A stretch of 64,000 bases of DNA from Nocardia cyriacigeorgica (GCF_005863245.1 NZ_VBUT01000008.1:124001-188000); one strand, 5' to 3'. Positions 51,568 to 60,434 are shown, numbered from the stretch's first letter. Numbers and translations are program-made. The notes: generated from the letters alone by a model not told the origin.

Positions 51568-52905
51568 GTGAGTTCTTCTCCGCGCGTGACCAGGGCAACG
51601 GTGCCGGTTTCCGCTCAGCTCTTCGAACGGGCCACCGAGGTGATCCCCGGCGGTGTCAACTCGCCGGTGCGGGCCTTCCACTCGGTCGGCGGCACCCCCC
51701 GCTTCATCGCCTCCGCCAACGGCTGCACACTCACCGACGCCGACGGCAACGACTACGTCGACCTGGTGTGCTCCTGGGGTCCGATGATCCTCGGGCACGC
51801 CCATCCGGCCGTCGTCGAGGCGGTGCAGAAGGCGGCGACCGGCGGCCTGTCCTTCGGCGCGCCGACCGAGGCCGAGATCGAACTCGCCGAACTCATCGCG
51901 AACCGGGTCGCGCCGGTGGAGCGGGTCCGGCTGGTGAACTCCGGCACCGAGGCCACCATGAGCGCGGTCCGGCTGGCTCGCGGCTACACCGGCCGCACCA
52001 AGATCATCAAGTTCGCCGGCTGCTACCACGGCCACGTGGACGCGCTGCTGGCCGACGCGGGTTCCGGTGTCGCCACCCTCGGCCTGCCCACCTCGCCCGG
52101 CGTGACGGGTGCCCAGGCGGCCGACACCATCGTGCTGCCCTACAACGACCTCGAGGCCGTCGCCGCCGCGTTCGCCGCCAATCCGGGCGAGATCGCCTGC
52201 GTGATCACCGAGGCGGCCGCGGGCAATATGGGCGCGGTCGCGCCGCTGCCCGGATTCAACGCCGGCCTGCGCAAACTGACCATCGAGCACGGCGCGCTGC
52301 TGATCATGGACGAAGTGATGACCGGCTTCCGGGTCAGCCCCTCGGGCTGGTTCGGGCTCGACGGCGTCGCGGGGGACCTGTACACCTTCGGCAAGGTGAT
52401 GAGCGGTGGCCTGCCCGCGGCGGCGTTCGGCGGCCGTGCCGAGATCATGAATCATCTCGCTCCGCTCGGCCCGGTTTATCAGGCGGGCACGCTTTCCGGT
52501 AACCCGGTCGCGGTCGCCGCGGGCCTGGCGACCCTGCGGGCCGCCGACGACGAGGTGTACGCCACCCTGAATCGCAACTCCGAACGCCTCGGCGTCCTGT
52601 TCGCCGAGGCGCTGGGTGAGGCAGGGGTCGAGCACCAGGTTCAGTTCGCAGGCAATATGGTGAGCGTGTTCTTCGCCGACTCCCCGGTCATCGACTACGC
52701 CACCGCCAAGGCGAGCCAGACCTGGCGTTATCCCGCCTTTTTCCACGCCCTGCTCGAGGGCGGGGTCTACGCGCCGCCGAGCGCGTTCGAGGCGTGGTTC
52801 GTGTCCGCGGCGCTCGACGAGGACGCTTTCGCCCGTATCGCCGCCGCCCTGCCCGCCGCCGCACACGCGGCCGCGGCCGCCACACCCGAAGGAACCCGCG
52901 CGTGA
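51568..52905 (+). CDS. hemL: Glutamate-1-semialdehyde 2,1-aminomutase
   Basis: A 445-residue PLP enzyme making 5-aminolevulinate, the substrate of HemB. PLP-binding features are NSGTEATMSAVRLAR, CYHGHVDALL, MDEVMTGFRV and Lys276 in YTFGKVMSGGLP. GTG 51568 is used. An Ala-rich C-terminus leads into a GTGA overlap with the next gene, so it opens the operon that continues into cytochrome c maturation. Corresponds to Rv0524. Confidence 0.97.
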   Translation: MSSSPRVTRATVPVSAQLFERATEVIPGGVNSPVRAFHSVGGTPRFIASANGCTLTDADGNDYVDLVCSWGPMILGHAHPAVVEAVQKAATGGLSFGAPTEAEIELAELIANRVAPVERVRLVNSGTEATMSAVRLARGYTGRTKIIKFAGCYHGHVDALLADAGSGVATLGLPTSPGVTGAQAADTIVLPYNDLEAVAAAFAANPGEIACVITEAAAGNMGAVAPLPGFNAGLRKLTIEHGALLIMDEVMTGFRVSPSGWFGLDGVAGDLYTFGKVMSGGLPAAAFGGRAEIMNHLAPLGPVYQAGTLSGNPVAVAAGLATLRAADDEVYATLNRNSERLGVLFAEALGEAGVEHQVQFAGNMVSVFFADSPVIDYATAKASQTWRYPAFFHALLEGGVYAPPSAFEAWFVSAALDEDAFARIAAALPAAAHAAAAATPEGTRA

Positions 52906-53915
52906 GCCAGCCCGATTCCGAGCGCGAACCCACCGAGAACTCCGCTGACGCGGCGTCGGCCGTCGAGGCCGCCACCGCCAAGGCCGCCGCGGCCAAGGCG
53001 GTCGCCGAGACCGCCGCCGCCGACGCCGTGGTCGCGAAGGCGGTCGCCGAGACCGCCGCCGCCGTCGCCGCCGCGGAATCCGATCCCGCTGTCATCGCCG
53101 AGGCCGTCGCGCAGACCACCGCCGCCGAGACCGCGATGGCCGAGGCCGTGGTCGCCGAGGCCGCTGCCGAGACCGCCGCCGCCGAAGCGGCCGCTGCCGT
53201 CGCCGCCGCCGAATCCGCCGCCGACGACCAGGACGACGCCGGGCCGGTGGCCGCCACCCAGCCGCGCATCCACGACGGCGGGGCCGCGGTGGAGACCATC
53301 GTGCATGTGCTGCGCCACGGTGAAGTGCACAACCCGAAGGGCATCCTCTACGGCAGGCTGCCCGGTTTCGGGCTGTCGGTGGCGGGCCGGGCGCAGGCCG
53401 GTGCGGTGGCACGGGCGCTGGCCGATCACGACATCGCCGCTGTCATCGCCTCGCCGTTGCAGCGCGCCCAGGAGACCGCCGAGCCGATCGCGGCGCAACA
53501 CGGGCTGATCGTGCGCACCGACGAGAACCTGATCGAGGCGGGCAACACCTTCGAAGGCCTGCGGGTATCCGTCGGCGACGGCGCGCTGCGCAAGCCGCGG
53601 CACTGGTGGAAGCTGCGCGACCCGTTCACCCCGTCGTGGGGCGAGCCCTACCTGCAGATCGCGCACCGCATGCTGGCCGCGGTGAACAAGGCCCGCGCCG
53701 AGGCCACCGGCCGGGAAGCGGTGCTGGTCTCGCATCAGCTTCCGGTGTGGACGCTGCGCCGGTTCCTGCAGGGCCAGCGGCTCTGGCACGACCCGCGTCA
53801 GCGGCAGTGCTCGCTGGCGTCGCTGACCTCGCTGGTCTATCAAGGCGACACCCTCGTCGACATCGTCTACTCCGAGCCCGCGGGCGGGTCGGATCCCACG
53901 GTGCACGGGGCATGA
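52902..53915 (+). CDS. Histidine phosphatase family protein with Ala-rich N-terminus (Rv0525-like)
   Basis: A 337-residue protein. Residues ~10-125 are an almost pure Ala/Glu/Thr/Val helix of repeated AVAETAAA and AAVAAAES units. From ~130 on it is a phosphoglycerate-mutase-fold phosphatase (VHVLRHGEVHNPKG, with the nucleophile His in RHG; the second His in VLVSHQLPVW). Rv0525 as I recall is ~202 residues, so the extra N-terminus is a local expansion. The GTG at 52902 is inside the hemL stop. The substrate is unknown. Confidence 0.86.
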   Translation: MSQPDSEREPTENSADAASAVEAATAKAAAAKAVAETAAADAVVAKAVAETAAAVAAAESDPAVIAEAVAQTTAAETAMAEAVVAEAAAETAAAEAAAAVAAAESAADDQDDAGPVAATQPRIHDGGAAVETIVHVLRHGEVHNPKGILYGRLPGFGLSVAGRAQAGAVARALADHDIAAVIASPLQRAQETAEPIAAQHGLIVRTDENLIEAGNTFEGLRVSVGDGALRKPRHWWKLRDPFTPSWGEPYLQIAHRMLAAVNKARAEATGREAVLVSHQLPVWTLRRFLQGQRLWHDPRQRQCSLASLTSLVYQGDTLVDIVYSEPAGGSDPTVHGA

Positions 53916-54571
53916 GAGGGAAGGTGTCGTCACGGCGGGCCCGGCGGATGCCGGTCCTGCTGGCCTGCCTGGCCCTGGTCGTCGCGGCTGTCACCGGCTG
54001 CGCAACCGGGGACGACGCGGTGGCTTCCGGCGGCACCTTCGAATTCGTCTCGCCCGGCGGTAAGACCGAGATCTTCTACGATCCGCCCAGCTCGCGCGGC
54101 ACCATCGGGGAGCTGTCGGGCCCCGACCTGATGAAGGAGGGCGCCGAGATCGCGCTCTCGGATTTCGCCGGGCAGGTCGTCGTGCTCAACCTGTGGGGCC
54201 AGTGGTGCGGGCCCTGCCGCGCCGAGGCGCCCGCGCTGGAGCAGGTCTACGAACAGACCAGGGATTCCGGCGTCGCCTTCCTCGGCATCAATGTCCGCGA
54301 TCCGCAGCGCGACAAGGCGCAGGATTTCGTCGTCGACAACAAGGTCGGCTACCCGTCGATCTACGACCCGTCCATGCGCACCCTGCTCGCGCTCGGCGGG
54401 AATTTCCCCACCAGCGTCATCCCGACGACGCTGGTCCTCGATCGTCAGCACCGGGTCGCCGCGATCTTCCTGCGCGCGGTGCTGGCCGAAGATCTACAAC
54501 CTGTCGTCGAGAGCATCGCTCGCGAGGAACCTGCCGGGGGGACCGTCAGTCAAGCGCCGGAGGGGCGATGA
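53912..54571 (+). CDS. Thioredoxin-like lipoprotein for cytochrome c maturation (Rv0526-like)
   Basis: A 219-residue TlpA/ResA-type protein with lipobox AAVTGC and redox motif WCGPC in LNLWGQWCGPCRAEAP, plus the cis-Pro segment TSVIPTTLVLD. It should reduce apocytochrome c cysteines outside the membrane, receiving electrons from CcdA encoded downstream. ATG 53912 overlaps the previous stop. Its own stop overlaps the mini-ORF at 54568. Confidence 0.9.
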   Translation: MRGKVSSRRARRMPVLLACLALVVAAVTGCATGDDAVASGGTFEFVSPGGKTEIFYDPPSSRGTIGELSGPDLMKEGAEIALSDFAGQVVVLNLWGQWCGPCRAEAPALEQVYEQTRDSGVAFLGINVRDPQRDKAQDFVVDNKVGYPSIYDPSMRTLLALGGNFPTSVIPTTLVLDRQHRVAAIFLRAVLAEDLQPVVESIAREEPAGGTVSQAPEGR

Positions 54572-54606
54572 ACTCCCTCCGGGAAGCCATACAGGAGAGA
54601 CGATGA
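54568..54606 (+). CDS. 12-codon mini-ORF bridging two genes
   Basis: ATG 54568 lies in the stop of the thioredoxin gene (ATGA). GGAGGGG lies immediately upstream. It encodes MNSLREAIQERR and stops at 54604-54606, overlapping the ATG of the next gene (54603). The next gene's AGGAG is inside it. It would keep ribosomes coupled across a 31-bp gap; a functional peptide is less likely. Confidence 0.45.
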   Translation: MNSLREAIQERR

Positions 54607-54809
54607 AACCGGTCCGCAGCCGGACGGCGGTGCGCCGCCGCTACCCGTCGACCCGTCCGCCCCGCGGTGTGCGCGCGGAGGTGATGGTTCGCTCCTCGCT
54701 CGGTCACTGGGTGCTCGAATACCGCACCGCCCCCGCGTCCGCGGCGCTCACCCGCCCCGATGACGAACACGAGGCCGCCGAACCGGCGGCCGACCCGGAG
54801 CAGCAGTGA
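54603..54809 (+). CDS. 68-residue protein of unknown function in the ccs operon
   Basis: It starts at ATG 54603 with AGGAG about six bases upstream and ends overlapping ccdA (GTGA at 54806). The N-terminal half is Arg-rich (RSRTAVRRRYPSTRPPRGVR). A short VMVRSSLGHWVLEYRTA segment follows, and the end is acidic. No signal peptide or membrane span. Placed in a cytochrome-maturation operon; function unknown. Confidence 0.6.
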   Translation: MKPVRSRTAVRRRYPSTRPPRGVRAEVMVRSSLGHWVLEYRTAPASAALTRPDDEHEAAEPAADPEQQ

Positions 54810-55654
54810 CGGTTCTGGCCGGGGTGGGTGATTCGTTCCAGCAGACAGCGGCCACCGGGCCGCTGCTGCTGGCGCTCGGCGCCTGCCTGCTCGCCGGACT
54901 GGTCTCGTTCGCCTCGCCGTGCGTGGTGCCGCTGGTACCGGGCTATCTGTCGTATCTGGCCGGGCTGGTCGGGGCCGAGGCCCCGCCCGCCACGGTGGCC
55001 GAGGCGAAGGGCAAGTCCGGGTCCGGGTCGTCGGTCGCACTGGCGCAGCGTGCTCCCGCGAAAGCGGCCCGGATGCGGGTCGCGGGTGCGGCCGGGCTGT
55101 TCGTGGCCGGGTTCACCGTGGTGTTCGTGCTGGCGACGGCGACCGTGTTCGGCGTGATCCAGACGTTGAACGTCAACCGCGAGTTGCTGATGCGACTCGG
55201 CGGTGTCGTCACCATCCTGATGGGCCTGGTGTTCATCGGTATGGTCCCCGCTTTGCAACGTGATACGAGGATGGAACCGCGCAGGCTGACCAGCATCGCG
55301 GGCGCACCGCTGCTCGGCGGCGTGTTCGCGCTCGGCTGGACGCCGTGCCTCGGCCCGACGCTGTCGGGCGTGATGGCGGTGGCGGCGGGCACCGAGGGCA
55401 CCACCGCGGCCCGTGGCGTCGCGTTGATCGTCGCGTACTGCCTCGGGCTCGGCTTGCCGTTCGTGATCCTGGCGTTCGGGTCGGCCAGCGCGCTGCGCGG
55501 TGTGGGCTGGTTGCGGCGCAATTCCAGGACCATCCAGGTGATCGGCGGGTTGTTGCTGGTGGCCGTCGGGATCGCGCTGGTCACCGGCGCGTGGGATCAG
55601 TTCGTGGCATGGGTGCGCGACGGGTTCGTTTCCGAGGTGACCCTGCCGATATGA
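54806..55654 (+). CDS. ccdA: Cytochrome c biogenesis thiol:disulfide transporter
   Basis: A 282-residue CcdA/DsbD-like membrane protein with six or more spans. The two functional cysteines lie in SFASPCVVPLVPGYLSYLAG and FALGWTPCLGPTLSG. It moves reducing power across the membrane to the TlpA-like protein encoded just upstream. GTG 54806 overlaps the previous stop, and its own stop overlaps resB. A polar insert (AEAKGKSGSGSSVALAQRAP) separates the first spans. Corresponds to Rv0527. Confidence 0.95.
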   Translation: MTVLAGVGDSFQQTAATGPLLLALGACLLAGLVSFASPCVVPLVPGYLSYLAGLVGAEAPPATVAEAKGKSGSGSSVALAQRAPAKAARMRVAGAAGLFVAGFTVVFVLATATVFGVIQTLNVNRELLMRLGGVVTILMGLVFIGMVPALQRDTRMEPRRLTSIAGAPLLGGVFALGWTPCLGPTLSGVMAVAAGTEGTTAARGVALIVAYCLGLGLPFVILAFGSASALRGVGWLRRNSRTIQVIGGLLLVAVGIALVTGAWDQFVAWVRDGFVSEVTLPI

Positions 55655-57321
55655 CCGTGATCGACCGTCCCGATGCTCCGGCGCGGCCGCCGCGCCAATC
55701 GCTACCAGCTCGGGTGCTGGCCTTCGTGCGCAATACCTGGCGCGGGCTCACCAGCATGCGCACCGCGCTGGTCCTGCTGTTCCTGCTGGCGCTGGCCGCC
55801 ATCCCGGGCGCGCTGCTGCCGCAACGCGAACTCAACGAGCAGAAGGTCGCCCAGTACATCGCCGACCGGCCGACGCTCGGCCCGTGGATGGATCGCTTCC
55901 AGCTGTTCGACGTGTTCTCCAGTTCGTGGTTCACCGCGATCTACGTTCTGCTGTTCATCTCGCTGGTCGGTTGCATCCTGCCGCGCGCGGTCGATCACTA
56001 CCGGGCGTTGCGCACCCCGCCGGTGCGGGTGCCGCGCAACCTGGCGCGCTTGCCGCACCACTACTCCGCGACGGTAGACGGCACCCCGGACGAGGTGATC
56101 GCCAATGCGAGCGGTCAGCTGCGGCGCTGGCGTACCGCCATGCGGCCGGGCGACCGCGACGGCGAGGTCACGCTGTCGGCGGAGAAGGGGTACTCGCGCG
56201 AGTTCGGCAACCTGGTCTTCCATCTGGCGCTGGTCGGGCTGCTGGTGTCGATCGCGGTGGGCAAGCTGTTCGGCTACGAGGGCAGCGTCATCGTCATCGC
56301 GAACAACGGGCCCGGTTTTTGCAGCACCTCACCCGCGGCGTTCGACTCGTTCCGGACCGGTTCGGCCAACGACGGCACCGGGATGACGCCGATCTGCGTG
56401 CGGGTCAAGGATTTCCACGCCGACTACCTCGACAACGGCCAGGCCGAGATGTTCCGGTCCAATATCGCCTATCAGGCCGGTGAGGACTTCGCGACCGATA
56501 CCTGGCGCGAGACCGAGATCCGGGTCAACCACCCGCTGCGCGTCGCCGGCGACCGTATCTACCTGCAGGGCCACGGTTACGCGCCGACGTTCACGGTGAA
56601 GTTCCCGAACGGCGAGACCCGCACCGAAACCGTGCAGTGGCGCCCCGACGACGCCACCACCTTCCTGTCCAGCGGTGTGCTGCGCATCGATCCGCCCGGC
56701 GGGCTCTACCCGACCGAGGAGGAGCGCCGCAACAACCAGATCGCGATCGAGGGCCTGTTCGCGCCGACCGCGAACCTGCACGGCACGCTGCTCACCTCGG
56801 CGTATCCGGAGATGACCGATCCGGCCGTCGCCGTCGACATCTACCGCGGCGATACCGGCCTCGACACCGGGCGCCCGCAGTCGCTGTTCGCGCTCGACCA
56901 GGAACTGATCCGCCAGGAACGGCTCACCAAGGAAGCCAGGGTCAACCTGCGCCCCGGTGAATCCGCGACGCTGTCGAACGGCACGGTGGTGACCTTCGAC
57001 GGTGCGGAGGAGTTCGTCAACCTGCAGGTCTCACACGATCCGGCGCAGCAGTGGGTGCTGGTGAGCGCGGTGACGATGATGGCGGGCCTGCTGGTGTCGC
57101 TGCTGGTGTCGCGCCGGCGGATCTGGCTGCGCGTGTACCCGGCCGACGCCGAAGCGGGTACCGTTGACCAACGACGCGTCGTAGTAGAGATGGGTGGACT
57201 CGCCAGGTCCGATCAGGCCGGGTGGGGCGGGGAGTTCGATCGATTGCGCGCCCGCCTGCTCGGCGACGGCGCGCCCGACGATGCGCCGACGCCGACCGGG
57301 AAGACCACGGGAGATAGATGA
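55651..57321 (+). CDS. resB: ResB/CcsB cytochrome c synthetase subunit
   Basis: A 556-residue ResB-family protein. Spans lie near residues 35-55, 85-105 and 175-200 and after a large extracytoplasmic domain at ~470-490 (SAVTMMAGLLVSLLVSRRRI). The motif LGWMD-like GPWMDRFQLFDVFSSSWF, EFGNLVFHLALVGLLVSIAV and the LYLQGHGYAP region are typical. With CcsA it forms the system II heme lyase that attaches heme to CXXCH motifs. ATG 55651 overlaps the ccdA stop. Corresponds to Rv0528. Confidence 0.94.
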   Translation: MTVIDRPDAPARPPRQSLPARVLAFVRNTWRGLTSMRTALVLLFLLALAAIPGALLPQRELNEQKVAQYIADRPTLGPWMDRFQLFDVFSSSWFTAIYVLLFISLVGCILPRAVDHYRALRTPPVRVPRNLARLPHHYSATVDGTPDEVIANASGQLRRWRTAMRPGDRDGEVTLSAEKGYSREFGNLVFHLALVGLLVSIAVGKLFGYEGSVIVIANNGPGFCSTSPAAFDSFRTGSANDGTGMTPICVRVKDFHADYLDNGQAEMFRSNIAYQAGEDFATDTWRETEIRVNHPLRVAGDRIYLQGHGYAPTFTVKFPNGETRTETVQWRPDDATTFLSSGVLRIDPPGGLYPTEEERRNNQIAIEGLFAPTANLHGTLLTSAYPEMTDPAVAVDIYRGDTGLDTGRPQSLFALDQELIRQERLTKEARVNLRPGESATLSNGTVVTFDGAEEFVNLQVSHDPAQQWVLVSAVTMMAGLLVSLLVSRRRIWLRVYPADAEAGTVDQRRVVVEMGGLARSDQAGWGGEFDRLRARLLGDGAPDDAPTPTGKTTGDR

Positions 57322-58295
57322 TGCAGATCGACGAGACCCTCGCGCGCTACAGCGACTTCGCGTACATGTCCGCGATCTTCGTGTACGCGCTGGTGCTCGT
57401 ACTGCTGATCGTGCAGTACGCGTCGGTGCGCACCCGCAAGGTGGTCGAACGCGAGCTGGTGGCCGCGGGCGGTGGCTCGGTCACCGTCGATCCGGCGGTC
57501 CCCGGCAAGATCGTCGAAGCGCCGCGGCTGCCGCTGTCGGAACGCCTGGGCGATATGGCGTTCTCGGTGCTGTACGTCGCGGTCGGGCTGCATGTGCTCT
57601 CGATCGTGCTGCGCGGCTTCGCCACCCACCGGTTCCCGCTGGGCAACATGTACGAGTTCGTCACCATGGCGACGGCGGCGACGGCCGTGGTGGGGCTGAT
57701 CTTCCTGCGCGATCAGAAATACCGGGCCATGTGGGTGTTCCTGCTGGTTCCGCTGCTGATCCTGATGTTCCTGGCCGGCACCGTGCTCTACGCCGACGCC
57801 GCGCCGGTGGTGCCAGCGCTCAAATCGTTCTGGCTGCCGATCCATGTGACGATCGTCAGCGTCGGCAGCGGTGTGTTCATGGTCTCGGGTGTGGCGAGTC
57901 TGCTGTTCCTGTACCGCATCCGGCAGCCGCAGGGCGCGGAGTCGGGCAATGTCTTCGGCGCCATCGCCCGTCGCCTGCCCGACGCGCGGACGCTGGACCG
58001 GATCGCCTACAAGACCACCATCATCGGCTTCCCGCTGTTCGGCGCCGGCGTCATCCTGGGCGCGATCTGGGCCGAGGCCGCATGGGGCCGGTTCTGGGGC
58101 TGGGACCCCAAGGAGACGTGCTCGTTCATCGCTTGGGTCCTCTACGCCGCCTACCTGCACGCCCGCGCCACCTCCGGCTGGCGCGACACCAAGGCCGCCT
58201 GGATCAACATCGCCGGTTTCGTGGCGATGCTGTTCAACCTGTTCATCATCAACATGGTGGTCTCCGGCCTGCACTCCTACGCCGGTCTGAACTGA
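57318..58295 (+). CDS. ccsA: Cytochrome c biogenesis protein CcsA
   Basis: A 325-residue heme-handling membrane protein with about eight spans. The tryptophan-rich WWD-type motif WGRFWGWDPKETCSF binds heme at the outer face. Conserved histidines are seen in GLHVLSIVLRG, LPIHVTIVSVG and near the end. ATG 57318 overlaps the resB stop. It ends the seven-gene coupled run that begins with hemL. Corresponds to Rv0529. Confidence 0.96.
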   Translation: MMQIDETLARYSDFAYMSAIFVYALVLVLLIVQYASVRTRKVVERELVAAGGGSVTVDPAVPGKIVEAPRLPLSERLGDMAFSVLYVAVGLHVLSIVLRGFATHRFPLGNMYEFVTMATAATAVVGLIFLRDQKYRAMWVFLLVPLLILMFLAGTVLYADAAPVVPALKSFWLPIHVTIVSVGSGVFMVSGVASLLFLYRIRQPQGAESGNVFGAIARRLPDARTLDRIAYKTTIIGFPLFGAGVILGAIWAEAAWGRFWGWDPKETCSFIAWVLYAAYLHARATSGWRDTKAAWINIAGFVAMLFNLFIINMVVSGLHSYAGLN

Positions 58296-58310
58296 GGCCG
58301 GGCGCTGGCG

Positions 58311-58952
58311 ATGAGTACGGCGCGGACCAGGCACAACTATGCCGGCAGGTCGGTGCAGGAGCGGCGGGCCGAACGGCGGGCGCTGTTCATCGAAGCGGGG
58401 CTGACGGTCTTCGCGGAGAAGACCTACGCGGCCAGCTCGATCTCGGATGTGTGCGCGGCGGCGGGGTTGTCGCGCCGGCAGTTCTATGAGCAGTACACGG
58501 GACGGGAAGCGTTGCTGGTCGACGTCTACGACCATGTGCAGCAGCGTGCGCGGGCGGCCTTCCGGGAGGGGCTGACCGGTGCGGGGAGCGCGGAGCCGCG
58601 CACGCTGATCGAGTCGGGTATGCGCGCGTACGTGCATGCCATCACCGACGACCCGCGCTGTGTGCGGGTCGCCTTCGTGGAGATCGTCGGCGTCAGCGAT
58701 GCGGTCGAACGGCATCGGGCGCAGGTGCGTGACGAATGGGGTGCGGTGGTCGCACAAACAGCGGCCGCCGTGCCGGGGGTGCGGACACCACCGGGCGGCT
58801 GGCAGCTGGCCATGGCGGCGTTCATCGGAGCGGTCAACGGTGCGGTGCACCGGTGGAGTCAGCAGGATCCGCGGCCACCGGTGAACGACCTGCTCGAGGT
58901 GCTGTCGGCGCTGCTGCTCGCGCTGGTGTTGCCGGGTACCGCCACCGGTTGA
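58311..58952 (+). CDS. TetR-family transcriptional regulator
   Basis: A 213-residue TetR protein. The HTH lies at residues ~40-60 (SSISDVCAAAGLSRRQFYEQ). The C-terminal domain (GMRAYVHAITDDPRCVRVAF, MAAFIGAVNGAVHRW) is a helical ligand domain. It is 15 bp after ccsA and 87 bp before the secreted lipase, whose leader contains a perfect inverted repeat. It is the likely repressor of the lipase. ATG 58311. Confidence 0.9.
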   Translation: MSTARTRHNYAGRSVQERRAERRALFIEAGLTVFAEKTYAASSISDVCAAAGLSRRQFYEQYTGREALLVDVYDHVQQRARAAFREGLTGAGSAEPRTLIESGMRAYVHAITDDPRCVRVAFVEIVGVSDAVERHRAQVRDEWGAVVAQTAAAVPGVRTPPGGWQLAMAAFIGAVNGAVHRWSQQDPRPPVNDLLEVLSALLLALVLPGTATG

Positions 58953-58982
58953 TTGCGATCTGGGACACATCCGTGCCATAGT
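58953..58982 (+). promoter_or_regulatory. Candidate promoter of the lipase gene
   Basis: TTGCGA (58953-58958) and CATAGT (58977-58982) are 18 bp apart. They lie just upstream of the palindrome at 58994, which would place that operator at the start of the transcript. Confidence 0.4.
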
Positions 58983-58993
58983 GAGCGCCGAAG

Positions 58994-59013
58994 TTGAGAC
59001 GTTGGCGTCTCAA
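58994..59013 (+). promoter_or_regulatory. Operator-like inverted repeat TTGAGACG-N4-CGTCTCAA
   Basis: Perfect 8+8 arms with a TTGG spacer, 26 bp upstream of the lipase ATG and 42 bp downstream of the TetR stop. The size and symmetry are typical of a TetR dimer site. Confidence 0.7.
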
Positions 59014-59039
59014 AAGGCTGGTAAGGATGTGGGTCGAAG

Positions 59040-60434
59040 ATGACCGAACCGGGGTGGATTCGCCGAATCTGCACGTTGACTCTGAGTGCTGTCGCCGTGT
59101 TCGCGGTGGCGGGACCCACCGCGGGCGCCGAGCCCGCCCCGCCGCCGGCCATCGAACCGGCCAGGGTGCTGCCGCTGCCGCCGGAGCTCGACCCCGGCTT
59201 CTACCATCCGCCCGCCGAGGTGTTCGGCGCCAAGGCGCCCGGTGAGATCATCGCGGTGCGGCAGGTGAACGTCGCGAACTTCGGCCTCATCCCGCTCAAC
59301 GTCGACGCCTGGCAGGTCTCCTACCGCTCCAACAACAGCCGCGACGAGGCCATCCCGGCCGTGGCCACCCTGATCAAGCCGCGCGGCGCCTCACCGGAGC
59401 CGCGCAAACTGCTGTCGGTGCAGATCGCCGAGGACTCCACCGCCGGCTACTGCACGCCGTCGTATGCGCTGCAACATCTTTCGGTCGCGCCGTTCGTCGG
59501 CCAGATCGTCGCGCCGGCGGAGTTCGTCTTCGCGCAGGCCGCGCTCCAGCAGGGCTGGGCCGTCGTGATCCCCGACCATCAGGGCCCGAACTCGGCCTAT
59601 GCCGCCGGACCGCTGGCCGGGCGCATCACCCTCGACGGGATCCGCGCGGCCACCTCGTTCGCGCCGCTGGAGGTCGGCCCGGACGCGCCGGTCGGCATGT
59701 ACGGCTACTCCGGCGGTTCCATCGCCACCGGTCACGCCGCCGAACTGCACAAGTCCTACGCACCCGAACTGAATATCGCGGCCACCGCGATGGGCGGGGT
59801 CGGCGCCGATCTCGGTGCGGCACTGAACATGTCGAACAACCAGGCCACCTCCGGGCTGGTGTTCGCCGCCGTCATGGGTATCTCGCGCGAATATCCCGAG
59901 TTCGCCGCGTTCCTCGACCGCAACCTCGATCCGGTCGGTCAGGCCCTGCGCACGCTGAAAGCTCCACTGTGCGTGCAGTATCAGTCCAGTCTGCTGCCCT
60001 TCCTGAACCTGAAGGGCATGATGCGCACCCAGGGCGACCCGCTGCACGAGCCGGTGGTGGCCGCGATGCTCGACGACACCCGCATGGGGCAGTCGGTCCC
60101 CGGAATGCCCATGTTCCTCTGGCATTCCGCCTGGGACGAGATCCTGCCGCTGCATTCGACCAACCAGCTGGTCGACACCTACTGCAAGGATCCGAACGCC
60201 CAGGTCACCTACACCCGCGACCATGCCAGCGAACACATCGTCGCCGAAGTGACCGGCGGCCCCACCGCCCTGCTGTGGATGCGCGACCGCCTCAACGGCG
60301 TGCCCGCCGCCCCCGGCTGCACCACCACCGACGTCCCGACGATGATGGGCACCCCCGGCCAGCTCGACTTCGTCGGTTCCATCCTCGGTGAAACGGTGGC
60401 CTCGTTCTTCGGCAAGCCGATCGGGGCGCGGTAG
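59040..60434 (+). CDS. Secreted LIP-family lipase
   Basis: A 464-residue secreted hydrolase of the secretory lipase (LIP, PF03583) type. There is a signal peptide (ICTLTLSAVAVFAVAGPTAG, cleavage near AGA-EPA). The nucleophile is in MYGYSGGSIATGHAA. The acid is in WDEILPLHSTNQL and the His in YTRDHASEHIVAEV. Paired cysteines (GYCTPSY, CVQYQ, TYCKDP, GCTTTD) suggest disulfides. It probably releases fatty acids from host or storage lipids. Likely controlled by the adjacent TetR through the palindrome. Confidence 0.92.
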   Translation: MTEPGWIRRICTLTLSAVAVFAVAGPTAGAEPAPPPAIEPARVLPLPPELDPGFYHPPAEVFGAKAPGEIIAVRQVNVANFGLIPLNVDAWQVSYRSNNSRDEAIPAVATLIKPRGASPEPRKLLSVQIAEDSTAGYCTPSYALQHLSVAPFVGQIVAPAEFVFAQAALQQGWAVVIPDHQGPNSAYAAGPLAGRITLDGIRAATSFAPLEVGPDAPVGMYGYSGGSIATGHAAELHKSYAPELNIAATAMGGVGADLGAALNMSNNQATSGLVFAAVMGISREYPEFAAFLDRNLDPVGQALRTLKAPLCVQYQSSLLPFLNLKGMMRTQGDPLHEPVVAAMLDDTRMGQSVPGMPMFLWHSAWDEILPLHSTNQLVDTYCKDPNAQVTYTRDHASEHIVAEVTGGPTALLWMRDRLNGVPAAPGCTTTDVPTMMGTPGQLDFVGSILGETVASFFGKPIGAR

